DNA of 64,000 nucleotides. Origin: Methylopila sp. Yamaguchi. Lineage in GTDB: Bacteria > Pseudomonadota > Alphaproteobacteria > Rhizobiales > Methylopilaceae. Position 1 is the first letter of the stretch. Each line of letters opens with the position of its first letter. Made by a program: the position numbers and the translations under genes. This document shows, one piece after another, positions 52,134 to 61,183 of the stretch. The notes under the pieces are model-generated. The model did no database searches. It was not told the origin of the DNA and saw nothing but the letters and a program-made list of their open reading frames with translations. Location of the stretch: the NCBI RefSeq assembly GCF_002897035.1, contig NZ_BAUX01000012.1:80130-144129 (forward strand), read 5' to 3'.

Positions 52134-53114
52134 CTAGAGCCAGCGCCGCCATTTGAAGACGATGTAAGGCACGATCGCGCTGATCAGCATGAGGCCGAGC
52201 GCCATCGGATAGCCGAAGCGCCACTGGAGCTCCGGCATCGTCTCGAAGTTCATGCCGTAGATCGACGCCACCAGGGTCGGCGGCAGGAACACCACCGCCA
52301 TGACCGAGAACAGCTTGACGATGTCGTTCTGGGCGAGGCTGACCATCCCCAGCATGGCGTCGAGAAGGAAGGTGACCTTGTTGGCGAGGAAGCCGGCGTG
52401 TTCGATCAGCGAGGCCACGTCGCGCTGCATGGGGCGAAGCTGCGCCTTGGTTTCCTTCGAGGGCTTCACGCCCTCGATCTCGGCCGAAAGGTAGAGCACC
52501 ACACGCTGGAGCGTGACGAGGCTTTCGCGCGATTTCGACAGCAGGTCGCCCTTGCGGCCGATCATCTTCAGAAGCTCCTGATACGGCTTGCGGTAGGCCT
52601 GGGCCCCCGCGCGCTCGAAGATCAGGTGCGAGAGATCGTCGACGTCGGCCCCCACGCGCTCGAGGATGTCCGCGATGCGGTCGATGACGGCGTCGAAGAG
52701 GCCGAGGAGCACCCCCTCGGGCGTACGGATCGGCTGCACGCCGTTCGCCTTGCACGCGCGGGCGGCGAACAGCGAGAACGGTTTCGGATCTTCATAGCGC
52801 ACCGTCACGAGCGCCTTCGGCGTCAGGATGAAGCTGACGGCGGAGAGCGACGGCATCCGCGTGTCGACGTGGCAAAGCACGGAGGCGGTCATGTAGCGCG
52901 CGCCGTTCTCGACGTAGAGACGGCTCGACGGCTCGATCTCCACCATTTCCTCGCGAGTCGGCACGCCGACCCCGATCGTCGCCTCGACAAGCTTGTCTTC
53001 GTCGGGGGTCGGCGAGATCAGGTCGATCCACACCAGATCGCTGGGCAGCGGCTCGCCGGGCGAAGGATCGACGCGCTGCAACGCGCCGTCGCGGGCGACG
53101 TAGACGATGAGCAT
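52134..53114 (-). CDS. corA: CorA-family magnesium transporter
   Basis: A 326-residue CorA-type divalent cation channel. A large cytoplasmic domain is followed by two C-terminal membrane helices (about residues 268-288 and 300-320) joined by the YGMNFE loop, which contains the GMN selectivity motif. The chain ends in FKWRRWL, a basic tail typical of CorA. The frame extends upstream to 53159, but MLIVYVARDG at 53114 is the usual start. It stands next to xseB with which it may share a transcript, spaced 96 bases. Confidence 0.92.
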   Translation of the reverse strand: MLIVYVARDGALQRVDPSPGEPLPSDLVWIDLISPTPDEDKLVEATIGVGVPTREEMVEIEPSSRLYVENGARYMTASVLCHVDTRMPSLSAVSFILTPKALVTVRYEDPKPFSLFAARACKANGVQPIRTPEGVLLGLFDAVIDRIADILERVGADVDDLSHLIFERAGAQAYRKPYQELLKMIGRKGDLLSKSRESLVTLQRVVLYLSAEIEGVKPSKETKAQLRPMQRDVASLIEHAGFLANKVTFLLDAMLGMVSLAQNDIVKLFSVMAVVFLPPTLVASIYGMNFETMPELQWRFGYPMALGLMLISAIVPYIVFKWRRWL

Positions 53115-53210
53115 GGCGAGCGCTCCGCCGGCGGGAGGGAGTGGGGAGATCAGCGGCAAGGCCGCGGTAGCATGATGGGTCAGCGTTAGCCAGAGAAGCC
53201 GGGGTCGACG

Positions 53211-53459
53211 CTACCCCGGATCGAGCGGCGAGAGGCCTTTCGCCCCGCCATCGGCGCCGACCGAGATGATCTCGACGCGCGCCTCGGCCTTGGCCAGCAG
53301 TTCGTCGCAGCGCTTCTTCAGAGCCTCGCCGCGGCGGTAGATCTCGATGGATTCCTCAAGCGGCGCCTGCCCCTGCTCGAGCCGGGCGACGATGCGCTCG
53401 AGTTCGGCGAGCGCCGCCTCGAAGGTGAGGGTGGAGACGTCGGTCGCGGTGTCGGTCAC
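53211..53459 (-). CDS. xseB: Exodeoxyribonuclease VII small subunit
   Basis: An 82-residue coiled-coil protein matching XseB: LTFEAALAELERIVARLEQGQ, then PLEESIEIYRRGEALKKRCDELL and KAEARVEI. Several copies coat the XseA catalytic subunit. The start is GTG at 53459 with GGAG at suitable distance; no ATG fits. It follows the histone-deacetylase-like gene by 43 bases in the same direction, a neighbourhood common in alphaproteobacteria. XseA is not in the window. Confidence 0.93.
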   Translation of the reverse strand: MTDTATDVSTLTFEAALAELERIVARLEQGQAPLEESIEIYRRGEALKKRCDELLAKAEARVEIISVGADGGAKGLSPLDPG

Positions 53460-53502
53460 TTGCAGGTCTCCTCCCGGCGCGGAGGCCTCACATACGGGCG
53501 GA

Positions 53503-54429
53503 TCACCCGCGCATCAAGGCGCGGACATGCGCCGCCGTGGACTGCGCCAGACCCTGCAGGTCGTAGCCGCCCTCCAGCACCGACACCACCCGGCCGTTGG
53601 CGTGCTCGTCCGCGACCTCCATCAGGCGCTTGGTCATCCAGCTGTAGTCCTCCTCCACCAGCCACAGCCCGCCGAGCGGGTCCCGCTTGTGGGCGTCGAA
53701 GCCGGCCGAGATCACGATCAGGTCCGGCGAGAAGGTTTTCAGCGAGGGGATGATGGCGTCGTCGAAGGCTTCCCGAAATTTGTCGCCGCCGTCGCCGGCG
53801 CGCATCGGGCAATTGACGATGTTGCCGACGCCGGTCTCCGACCGTGCGCCGGTGCCCGGAAACAGCGGCATCTGGTGGGTCGAGGCGTACATGATGCTGG
53901 GGTCGTCCCAGACGATCGCCTGGGTGCCGTTGCCGTGGTGGACGTCGAAGTCGACGATCGCGACCTTCTCGGCGCCGTAGGTCTTCTGGGCGTGGCGCGC
54001 GGCGCAGACGACGAAGTTGAAGAAGCAGAAGCCCATGGCGGTAGTCTGTTCGGCGTGGTGGCCGGGTGGGCGGATGCCGCAGAACGCGTTCTGAGCGCGC
54101 GCCCCCATCACCTCGTCGACCGCATGGGTGACGGCGCCGAGCCCGCGAAGCAGAGCCTCCCAGGTGCCGACGCTCATCACGGTGTCGCCGTCGATCCGCA
54201 CGGAGCCCTCGCGCGGGCGGATGCGGTCGAGCGCCTCGACGAAGGGCTCCGGGTGGGCGAGCGTCGCGACGGAGGCCTCGGCGAGCGGCGCCTCGATGCG
54301 GGCGAGGGCCTGGAAGGTCTCGGCCTCCAGCGCCTGCTCGACCGCGCGCATGCGCTCCGGCCGCTCGGGATGGCCGGGCGGCGTCAGGTGATCGGCGAAG
54401 GCCGGGTGCGAAACATAGAGCGTGGACAT
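53503..54429 (-). CDS. Histone-deacetylase-like amidohydrolase
   Basis: A 308-residue arginase/deacetylase-fold zinc enzyme. GIRPPGHHAE holds the tandem catalytic His residues, DFDVHHGNGTQ the zinc-binding Asp/His, SAGFDAHKRDPLGG the second Asp, and GGYDLQGLA the late Tyr region. Bacterial members deacetylate small acetylated amines such as acetylpolyamines or have been called acetoin utilisation proteins. The ATG at 54429 is chosen because the fold starts there. It is upstream of xseB in one probable operon. Confidence 0.9.
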   Translation of the reverse strand: MSTLYVSHPAFADHLTPPGHPERPERMRAVEQALEAETFQALARIEAPLAEASVATLAHPEPFVEALDRIRPREGSVRIDGDTVMSVGTWEALLRGLGAVTHAVDEVMGARAQNAFCGIRPPGHHAEQTTAMGFCFFNFVVCAARHAQKTYGAEKVAIVDFDVHHGNGTQAIVWDDPSIMYASTHQMPLFPGTGARSETGVGNIVNCPMRAGDGGDKFREAFDDAIIPSLKTFSPDLIVISAGFDAHKRDPLGGLWLVEEDYSWMTKRLMEVADEHANGRVVSVLEGGYDLQGLAQSTAAHVRALMRG

Positions 54430-54520
54430 CGCGGCTCCGGCGTTGAATGAGGCTCGCCCGCGGCGCGGCGCCGCAGGCTTCGCACGATATGGCGCTGGCA
54501 CGCCAGGCGCCAACCCGGCG

Positions 54521-56263
54521 TCAGGCGCTGAGCGCGGCGTCCACAGCTTCGCCGTCGAGGGCGCCCGCGCCCTCGGTCACCGTGCGGGCGAGGCCGGAGG
54601 CCGCGACCGCGAGGTTCTCGGCGAAGAAGCGGGCGAGCGCTACGCGACCCGCCGCACGGTCGTCGGCGCGCAGGCCCGCCAGCGCCTCCTCGGCGAGACC
54701 GGCGCCGCCGGCCGCGAGCGCGAACAGCCGGAGGTAGGGCGTCGCGCCGGCCAGCGTCTCGACGGACGTGCGGGCCGCGCCGGTGAGCCACAGCGTCGCG
54801 TGCTCCAGCGCGTCGACCGCTTCCGCGAGCCGCACGGCGGTCGCGCCGAAGCCGGGATCGTTGGCCTCCGCGACGCGCCGCACGGTGTCCCTCAGCGACA
54901 GGATGAGGCTCCGCGCGGTCTCGCCGCCGCCGAGCGGCAGCTTGCGGGCGACGAGGTCGATCGCCTGGATGCCGTTGGTGCCCTCGTAGATCGGGGTGAT
55001 GCGCGCGTCGCGCAGGTAGCGCGCGGCGCCGGTCTCCTCGACGTAGCCCATGCCGCCGTGGACCTGGATCCCGAGCGAGGCGACTTCGCAGCCGACGTCG
55101 GTGCCGAAGGCCTTCGCGATCGGGATCAGCAGGCTGCCACGCCGCTCCGCCGCTTCGTCGCCTTTCAGCCTCGCCCGGTCGAGCTCGACCGCCGCGCGGA
55201 AGCAGATCGCGCGCGCCGCGGCGGTCAGCGCCCGCATGGTGAGCAGCATGCGGCGGACGTCGGGATGGGCCGCGATCGGCGCGGCCCCCTCGACGCCTTC
55301 CGCCCGCCCCTGCCGACGCTCCTGCGCGAAGGCGAGCGCGGCCTGCGTCGCGCCCTCCGCCGCCGCCACGCCCTGCAGGCCGACGCCGAGGCGGGCGTTG
55401 TTCATCATCGTGAACATGCAGGCGAGGCCACGGTGCTCCTCGCCCACCAGCCAGCCCACCGCCCCGCCTTTGTCGCCATAGGCCATGGTGCAGGTGGGAC
55501 TCGCGTGGATGCCGAGCTTCTCCTCGACGCCGACGCAGGCGACGTCGTTGCGCTCGCCGCACGGCAGGATCTTCGGAACCAGGAAAAGGGAGATGCCGCG
55601 GGTGCCGGCCGGCGCGTCGGGCAGGCGCGCCAGCACGAGATGGACGATGTTCTCCGCCCAGTCGTGCTCGCCGTAGGTGATGTAGATCTTCTGGCCGAAG
55701 AGCCGGTAGGTCCCGTCCCCTGCCCGCTCGGCCCGCGAGCGCAGCAGCGCGAGGTCGGAGCCCGCCTGCGGCTCGGTCAGGTTCATGGTCGCCATCCACT
55801 CGCCGGAGACGAGCTTTGCGACGTAGGTCGCCTTCAGCTCCTCCGAGGCGTGGGCCTCAAGCGCCTCGAGCGCGCCCTGCGTCAGCATGGGCCCGAGGCC
55901 GAAGGCGATCGAGCCCTCGTGCCAGAGCTCGGTCAGCGCGGCCCAGACCGAGAGCGGCAGACCCTGCCCGCCATGGGCCTCGGAGGCGAGCGTCCCGTTC
56001 CAGCCGGCCTCGCGCCAGCGGCGGTAGGCCTCGGCCCAGCCCGCCGGCGTCGTGACCTCGCCGTCGGCGAAGCGCGCGCCTTGGCGGTCGCCGGCCTTCG
56101 CCAGCGGCTCCAGCACGTCGGCCACGAAGGCGCCGGCCTGGCCGATGACGGCGGCGACCGTCTCCGCGTCAAGGTCGCCGTACACCCCCTCCTCCCGCGC
56201 CGCGGCGAAGCCCGCGGCGTCGAGCGCGAACAGGATGTCGGCGACGGGGGCGCGGTAGGCCAT
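54521..56263 (-). CDS. Acyl-CoA dehydrogenase with C-terminal extension
   Basis: A 580-residue flavin acyl-CoA dehydrogenase. Family blocks include MNLTEPQAGSDLALL and TYGEHDWAENIVHLVLARLP (FAD and substrate binding), GIQVHGGMGYVEE and the catalytic Glu in IYEGTNGIQAIDL; about 130 residues follow as the acyl-CoA dehydrogenase C-terminal domain of long members. MAYRAPVADILFALDAAGF is the typical N-terminus. GGAG precedes the ATG at 56263. It performs the first step of fatty acyl beta-oxidation for an unspecified chain length. No electron-transfer partners adjoin. Confidence 0.93.
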   Translation of the reverse strand: MAYRAPVADILFALDAAGFAAAREEGVYGDLDAETVAAVIGQAGAFVADVLEPLAKAGDRQGARFADGEVTTPAGWAEAYRRWREAGWNGTLASEAHGGQGLPLSVWAALTELWHEGSIAFGLGPMLTQGALEALEAHASEELKATYVAKLVSGEWMATMNLTEPQAGSDLALLRSRAERAGDGTYRLFGQKIYITYGEHDWAENIVHLVLARLPDAPAGTRGISLFLVPKILPCGERNDVACVGVEEKLGIHASPTCTMAYGDKGGAVGWLVGEEHRGLACMFTMMNNARLGVGLQGVAAAEGATQAALAFAQERRQGRAEGVEGAAPIAAHPDVRRMLLTMRALTAAARAICFRAAVELDRARLKGDEAAERRGSLLIPIAKAFGTDVGCEVASLGIQVHGGMGYVEETGAARYLRDARITPIYEGTNGIQAIDLVARKLPLGGGETARSLILSLRDTVRRVAEANDPGFGATAVRLAEAVDALEHATLWLTGAARTSVETLAGATPYLRLFALAAGGAGLAEEALAGLRADDRAAGRVALARFFAENLAVAASGLARTVTEGAGALDGEAVDAALSA

Positions 56264-56373
56264 GGGCTGAACTCTCCTGAAGCCTCGAAAGCCAAGACGC
56301 TCTTGACGGCGCCGAGGGCCTTGGGGCAATGCCGGGCGGCGGCCTAGGGCCGTGCGGGCGAGCTTAGGGCGTG

Positions 56374-57393
56374 ATGACGGCGGATAAAGAGGCAAGCGCG
56401 GGCGCAGGGGCAGGCTTTCGTCGCACGGCGCGGCTGACGCCGGCCGAGGCCGCGACCGCCGGCGCGCTGCTCGCTTCGGGTCGGCTCGTCGCCTTCCCGA
56501 CCGAGACGGTCTACGGCCTCGGCGCCGACGCGACCGACGCCGGCGCGGTCGCCGACCTCTACGCCGCAAAGGGCCGCCCCGCTTTCAACCCGCTGATCTC
56601 GCACGTGCCGAGCACGCCGGACGCGATGCGGCTCGGCCGCTTCGACGCCCATGCGCGGGTGCTGGCGGAGGCGTTCTGGCCGGGGCCGCTCACGCTGGTC
56701 GTGCCGGTCGCGGACGACTGTCCGGTGTCCGATCTCGCCCGCGCCGGCCTCGCGACCCTCGCCCTGCGGGTGCCGGCGCATCCGCTGGCGCGCGCCGTGC
56801 TGGCGGCCGCCGCCCGCCCGATCGCGGCGCCCTCCGCCAACCGCTCGGGCCGCGTCAGCCCGACGACGGCGGCCCATGTGCTCGACGATCTCGCCGGCCG
56901 CATCGACGCCGTACTCGACGGCGGCGCGACCGATGTCGGCGTGGAATCCACCATCGTCGCTTGCTTCGGGGGCGAGGTGCGCTTGCTCCGCCCCGGCGGC
57001 GTCTCCCGCGCCGAGCTCGAACGCGTCCTTGGGCGTCCGCTCGACGGCGACCTCGCCGACGACGCCGGGCGACCGCTCGCCCCGGGCCGCCTGCTGTCGC
57101 ACTATGCGCCCGCCGCGCCCGTCCGCCTGGACGCGACGGAGGTCCGCCCCGGCGAGGCGCTGCTCGCCTTCGGTCCGCTCATGCCAGGCGTGGAGAGCGC
57201 CGGCGTGGTCGAAAACCTCAGCCCATCGGGCGACCTGCGGGAGGCCGCCGCCAACCTCTTCGCCGCGCTGCGCCGCCTCGACGCGGCCGCACCTGCGGCG
57301 ATCGCGGTCGCGCCGATCCCGGCCGAGGGCCTCGGCGAGGCCATCCGCGACCGCCTGGAGCGCGCCGCGGCCCCGCGGACGTCGCCGGAGTAA
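56374..57393 (+). CDS. Threonylcarbamoyl-AMP synthase (Sua5/YwlC/YrdC)
   Basis: A 339-residue Sua5-type enzyme that makes threonylcarbamoyl-AMP for the t6A37 tRNA modification. The YrdC domain (about residues 20-215) has FPTETVYGLGADATD, KGRPAFNPLI, FWPGPLTLV, RVPAHPLAR and SANRSGRVSPT; LLRPGGVSR leads to the C-terminal Sua5 domain (LSHYAP onward). ATG at 56374 is preceded directly by an in-frame GTG, so either may be used. It is divergent from the acyl-CoA dehydrogenase. Confidence 0.93.
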   Translation: MTADKEASAGAGAGFRRTARLTPAEAATAGALLASGRLVAFPTETVYGLGADATDAGAVADLYAAKGRPAFNPLISHVPSTPDAMRLGRFDAHARVLAEAFWPGPLTLVVPVADDCPVSDLARAGLATLALRVPAHPLARAVLAAAARPIAAPSANRSGRVSPTTAAHVLDDLAGRIDAVLDGGATDVGVESTIVACFGGEVRLLRPGGVSRAELERVLGRPLDGDLADDAGRPLAPGRLLSHYAPAAPVRLDATEVRPGEALLAFGPLMPGVESAGVVENLSPSGDLREAAANLFAALRRLDAAAPAAIAVAPIPAEGLGEAIRDRLERAAAPRTSPE

Positions 57394-57459
57394 AGGCCCC
57401 GAGGCCTTCAACCCTCCGCGGATCCATGCCACATGACGCTCGATCCACGGAGGCTTCCC

Positions 57460-58878
57460 ATGTCGCCCGAGCTCGCCGCCCGCTTCGCAGCCCTGGTCTC
57501 CGCCCGCGACGTGCTGGACGCCGACGCCGCGAAACCGAAGCTCTCGGAGCCGCGCGGGCTTTACCGCGGCAAGGCGGCGCTGGTGCTCACGCCCCGCTCG
57601 ACCGAAGAGGTCGCGGCGATCGTGCGGCTGGCGCATGAGACCGGCACGGTCGTGATCCCCCAGGGCGGCAACACCGGCCTCGTCGGCGGCCAGACGCCGG
57701 ACGGGAGCGGCGAGGCGATCCTGCTCTCCACCGCCAAGCTCGACCGCATCCGCGAGGTCGACGCCGAAGGCGATCTGATGGTGGTGGAGGCCGGCGTCAC
57801 GCTCGCCCGCGCCCAGGACGCCGCGGCCGAGGTCGGGCGGCTGTTTCCGCTCAGCCTGGGGTCCGAAGGCACCTGCACGGTCGGCGGCAACGTCGCGACA
57901 AACGCCGGCGGCACCGCCGTGCTCGCCTATGGCAATACCCGCGACCTCGTGCTCGGCGTCGAGGCGGTGCTGCCGGACGGACGGATCTGGAACGGTCTTC
58001 GCCGCCTGCGGAAGGACAACACCGGCTACGACCTCAAGCACCTGTTCATCGGCTCGGAGGGCTCGCTCGGCGTCGTGACGGCCGTGGTGCTGAAGCTGTT
58101 CCCCGCGCCGCGCGAGACCGCGACCGCCTTCGTGGGCCTCGCCTCCCCCCACGCCGCGCTGGAGCTGTTCCGCATCGCACGCGCCCACGCGGGTCCCGCG
58201 CTCACCGGCTGCGAGATCATCCCGCGCATCGGGATCGCGTTCGCGCTGAAGCACCTCGACGGCGCGCGCGACCCGCTCGCCGAGCCGCACCCCTGGACCT
58301 TGCTGTTGGAGCTGTCCTCGCCTTTGTCGGTCGGCCTCGCCGCGACGATGGAGGCGATCCTCGAGGAGGGTTTTTCGAAGCATCTCCTGCAGGACGCGGC
58401 CATCGCCGCCTCCGGCGAGCAGGCCGCCGCCTTCTGGCGCCTCCGCATGGGACTGTCCGAGGTGCAGGGCCACGAGGGCGGCTCGATCAAGCACGACGTG
58501 TCGGTTCCGCTCGGCGGCGTCGCCGTCTTCATCGAGGAGGCGACGGCGGCGGTCGAGGCCCATGCGCCGGGCGCCCGCGTGGTGGCCTTCGGCCATCTCG
58601 GCGACGGCAACATCCACTTCAACGTCAGCCAGCCCGTGGGCGCCGACAAGGCGACGTTCCTCGCCGGCTGGGACGCCATGAACCAGGTGGTCCACGCGGT
58701 CGTCCACGCCCATCACGGCTCGATCGCCGCCGAGCATGGAGTCGGCCGCCTCAAGCGAGGCCTGCTTGTCCAAGTAAAAACCGACGTTGAGCTCGATCTG
58801 ATGCGTATGGTTAAGAAAACGCTTGATCCAAGGGGACTGTTTAACCCTGGGGTAATACTTGAAGAAACGCGGTCTTAA
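57460..58878 (+). CDS. FAD-binding oxidoreductase, D-2-hydroxyglutarate/D-lactate dehydrogenase-like
   Basis: A 472-residue PCMH-type flavoprotein. The FAD domain holds PQGGNTGLVGGQTPD and GSEGTCTVGGNVATNAGG, GYDLKHLFIGSEGSLGVVT; the C-terminal FAD-oxidase domain has FGHLGDGNIHFNVSQP and AAEHGVGRLKRG with the metal- and substrate-binding His residues. This is the pattern of D-2-hydroxyglutarate and D-lactate dehydrogenases passing electrons to an acceptor. GGAGG lies 7 bases before the ATG at 57460. The final 110 bases are noticeably more AT-rich than the rest. Confidence 0.9.
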   Translation: MSPELAARFAALVSARDVLDADAAKPKLSEPRGLYRGKAALVLTPRSTEEVAAIVRLAHETGTVVIPQGGNTGLVGGQTPDGSGEAILLSTAKLDRIREVDAEGDLMVVEAGVTLARAQDAAAEVGRLFPLSLGSEGTCTVGGNVATNAGGTAVLAYGNTRDLVLGVEAVLPDGRIWNGLRRLRKDNTGYDLKHLFIGSEGSLGVVTAVVLKLFPAPRETATAFVGLASPHAALELFRIARAHAGPALTGCEIIPRIGIAFALKHLDGARDPLAEPHPWTLLLELSSPLSVGLAATMEAILEEGFSKHLLQDAAIAASGEQAAAFWRLRMGLSEVQGHEGGSIKHDVSVPLGGVAVFIEEATAAVEAHAPGARVVAFGHLGDGNIHFNVSQPVGADKATFLAGWDAMNQVVHAVVHAHHGSIAAEHGVGRLKRGLLVQVKTDVELDLMRMVKKTLDPRGLFNPGVILEETRS

Positions 58879-58929
58879 CGCCGACTGAGTCACGACAGGG
58901 GCGACGTTTTCTCCGACCGGAGCCGCCCG

Positions 58930-59268
58930 ATGCCGATGACCCGCCTGGCCGGCCGCCTGATGTTCGCGATCGTGCTTCAGATCATCGCGACCAACGGCGT
59001 ACGCGCGGCCGACGCCCCCCTGTCCTCCGGCTTCTACGCCCATGGCGGCGTCGACGACCGCTGCGGGCCGCCTGAGATCGTCGAGACCAAGTACAAGGAG
59101 CAGATCTGCTACGCCGGCGAGAGCGGCTACGGCTACGCCGCCTGCCGCTGGGTCAAGCGCACGTACGCCGTGCGCATCCCGGCCGAATGCGCGCGTCCTC
59201 CGGTGTTCGAGGACGCCTACCGCATCGAACGCCCCCGCCACGAGCGCGCGCTCTCGACCAAGGGCTGA
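58930..59268 (+). CDS. Small secreted hypothetical protein
   Basis: A 112-residue predicted exported protein. The signal peptide (MPMTRLAGRLMFAIVLQIIA onward, ending GVRAAD at about residue 28) leads to a short mature part with CGPPEIVETKYKEQICYAGE, GYGYAACRWVKRTYAVR and ECARPPVFED. Four cysteines in the mature chain suggest two disulfides in the periplasm. A start two codons later is possible. No family recognised. Confidence 0.7.
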   Translation: MPMTRLAGRLMFAIVLQIIATNGVRAADAPLSSGFYAHGGVDDRCGPPEIVETKYKEQICYAGESGYGYAACRWVKRTYAVRIPAECARPPVFEDAYRIERPRHERALSTKG

Positions 59269-59314
59269 CGTTCTCAGCGTCCGCCTAGGCAGCCGTATGC
59301 GCGCAAACTCGGGC

Positions 59315-59412
59315 TCGTCATGCCCCGGCTTATCCGGGGCATCCAGGGTTCGGGCAACGCGACGCTTGATGACTAAGCCTGGGTTCCCTGGATAAACCCG
59401 GGAATTACCGAC
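59315..59412. repeat. Dispersed palindromic repeat, copy C
   Basis: Two hairpins: ATGCCCCGG-cttat-CCGGGGCAT (about 59320-59342) and a second around TGGGTTCCCTGGATAAACCC with a GGGAATTACCG end. The element starts with CGTCATG like copies A and B. It lies between two convergent genes. Confidence 0.65.
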
Positions 59413-59473
59413 GTCGTCGGGCTCGACGAAGATCTAGAACCTACCGCCGCCTCCGGTCATCGCGGTTAGCCTC

Positions 59474-61183
59474 CTAAAGCTTCACCTCGTTGTCGGCAGG
59501 CATCGTCGCGCCGGGCGCCGAAGCGGCGCCTGCGACCGCCCCGCTGATGTCCGGGGACGGAATCGCGAGCTGCAGCGCGTCCGCGGTCTCCTTCCAGACC
59601 GACGCCAGCAGGACGGGATCGCCGTTCAGCTTCCGCCCATAGCTCGGGATGATCGCGCGCAGCTTGTCGCCCCACGCGCCCTTGACCTGATCGGGGAACG
59701 CCCGCTCCAGCAGGCCAAGCATGACCGCCGGCGAGGTGGAGCCGCCGGGCGAAGCGCCGAGCAGCGCCGCGATCGAGCGGTCCTTGGCCATCACCACCTC
59801 GGTGCCGAGCTTCAGCACGCCGCCCTTCTTGGGGTCGTTGTAGATGATCTGGACGCGCTGGCCGGCCTGCCACAGGCGCCAGTCCTCGTCCTTCGCTTCC
59901 GGATAGTACCGGCGCAGCTCGGCGAGCTGGGCCTCATGGGATTGCACGAGCTGCCCAGCGAGATAGTTGACGAGAGCGATCTCGTTCCAGCTCACCTGCA
60001 GCATCGGCGCGACGTTGCTCAGCGTCACGGAGTCCGGCAGGTCGAAGTAGGAGCCGTGCTTGAGGAACTTGCTCGACCAGGTCGCGAACGGCCCGAACAG
60101 CAGGACGCGCTTGCCGTCGAGGACGCGGGCGTCGAGATGCGGCACCGACATGGGCGGCGAGCCGACGTCGGCCTTGCCGTAGACCTTGGCGAGATGCTGG
60201 GCCGCGACCTGTTGGTTTTCGGTCACGAGGAACGAGCCGCCCACGGGGAAGCCCGCATAGGCCTTGGCCTCCTCGATGCCGGAGAGCTGCAGCAGCGGCA
60301 GCGCGGCGCCGCCGGCGCCGATGAAGACGAAGCGCGCGTCGACCGTCTGGATCTTGGCGTCGTCGGTCATGTCGAAGGCGGAGACGCGCCACGTCCCGCT
60401 CGGGTTCCGGGTGATCGAGCGCACCTCGACGCCGGTGGTCAGCTTGAAGGTCGGCTTCGCGGTCAGATGCCCGAAGAACTGCCGCGTGATCTCGCCGAGA
60501 TTGACGTCGGTGCCGAGCGGCGACCGAGTGGCGACGAGGTTCGCGGTGTCCTTGCGGCCGGCCATGGACAGCGGAATCCATTCGGCGATCTTCGCGGGGT
60601 CGGTGGTGATCTCCATGCCGGCGAACAGCGGGCTCGCCTTCAGCGCCTCGACCCGCTTGGTGATGAAGGCCACGTTCTCCGCGCCCCAGCACAGGTTCAT
60701 GTGCGGCGTCGAGTTGATGAAGGCGCGGGGATTTTCGAGGATGCCGGTCCGGACCTGGTGCGCCCAGAACTGGCGCGAGATCTGGAACTGCTCGTTGATG
60801 TCGATCGCGCGGGCGATCTGGACGTTCCCCTTGTCGTCCTCCGGCGTGTAGTTCAGCTCGCACAGCGCCGAATGCCCGGTGCCGGCGTTGTTCCAGCCGT
60901 TCGAGCTCTCTTCGGCGACGGCGTTAAGCCGCTCGAAGGTCTCGATCCGCCACTCCGGCTCGAGCTCCGAAAGCATCACGCCGAGCGTCGCGCTCATGAC
61001 GCCGCCGCCGATCAGAAGGACGTCGACGCTGCGGTCGGCGGTCTCGGCGCGGTACTGACCGCCGGTGGCCCACTTGTAGGCGACGAACGCGGCGCCGGCG
61101 CCGAGAGCGGTCCCCAGAAGGCGACGGCGCGTGAGGCCAAGCGGCTTGGCGGCGTCGGAACGCGTGTTTCCAGTGTCGGTCAT
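59474..61183 (-). CDS. mqo: Malate:quinone oxidoreductase with Tat-like N-terminus
   Basis: A 569-residue FAD-dependent malate:quinone oxidoreductase feeding electrons from malate into the quinone pool. Residues from about 50 match the family: LLIGGGVMSATLGVMLSELEP, NGWNNAGTGHSALCELNYTP, VGGSFLVTENQ and GPFATWSSKFLKHGSYFDLP (split), PSYGRKLNGDP. Before it lies LTRRRLLGTALGAGAAFVAY (about residues 17-36), a twin-arginine motif plus hydrophobic segment, unusual because Mqo is normally a cytoplasmic-face peripheral enzyme with no leader. GGGAG precedes the ATG at 61183. The C-terminus carries a tail of about 30 residues rich in Ala. Confidence 0.9.
   Translation of the reverse strand: MTDTGNTRSDAAKPLGLTRRRLLGTALGAGAAFVAYKWATGGQYRAETADRSVDVLLIGGGVMSATLGVMLSELEPEWRIETFERLNAVAEESSNGWNNAGTGHSALCELNYTPEDDKGNVQIARAIDINEQFQISRQFWAHQVRTGILENPRAFINSTPHMNLCWGAENVAFITKRVEALKASPLFAGMEITTDPAKIAEWIPLSMAGRKDTANLVATRSPLGTDVNLGEITRQFFGHLTAKPTFKLTTGVEVRSITRNPSGTWRVSAFDMTDDAKIQTVDARFVFIGAGGAALPLLQLSGIEEAKAYAGFPVGGSFLVTENQQVAAQHLAKVYGKADVGSPPMSVPHLDARVLDGKRVLLFGPFATWSSKFLKHGSYFDLPDSVTLSNVAPMLQVSWNEIALVNYLAGQLVQSHEAQLAELRRYYPEAKDEDWRLWQAGQRVQIIYNDPKKGGVLKLGTEVVMAKDRSIAALLGASPGGSTSPAVMLGLLERAFPDQVKGAWGDKLRAIIPSYGRKLNGDPVLLASVWKETADALQLAIPSPDISGAVAGAASAPGATMPADNEVKL

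Noticed and set aside
56344..59241. 965-codon open frame antisense to Sua5 and the FAD oxidoreductase
   Set aside because: Spans two well-supported sense genes and is rich in Arg/Ala/Gly as expected for antisense GC-rich shadow frames.
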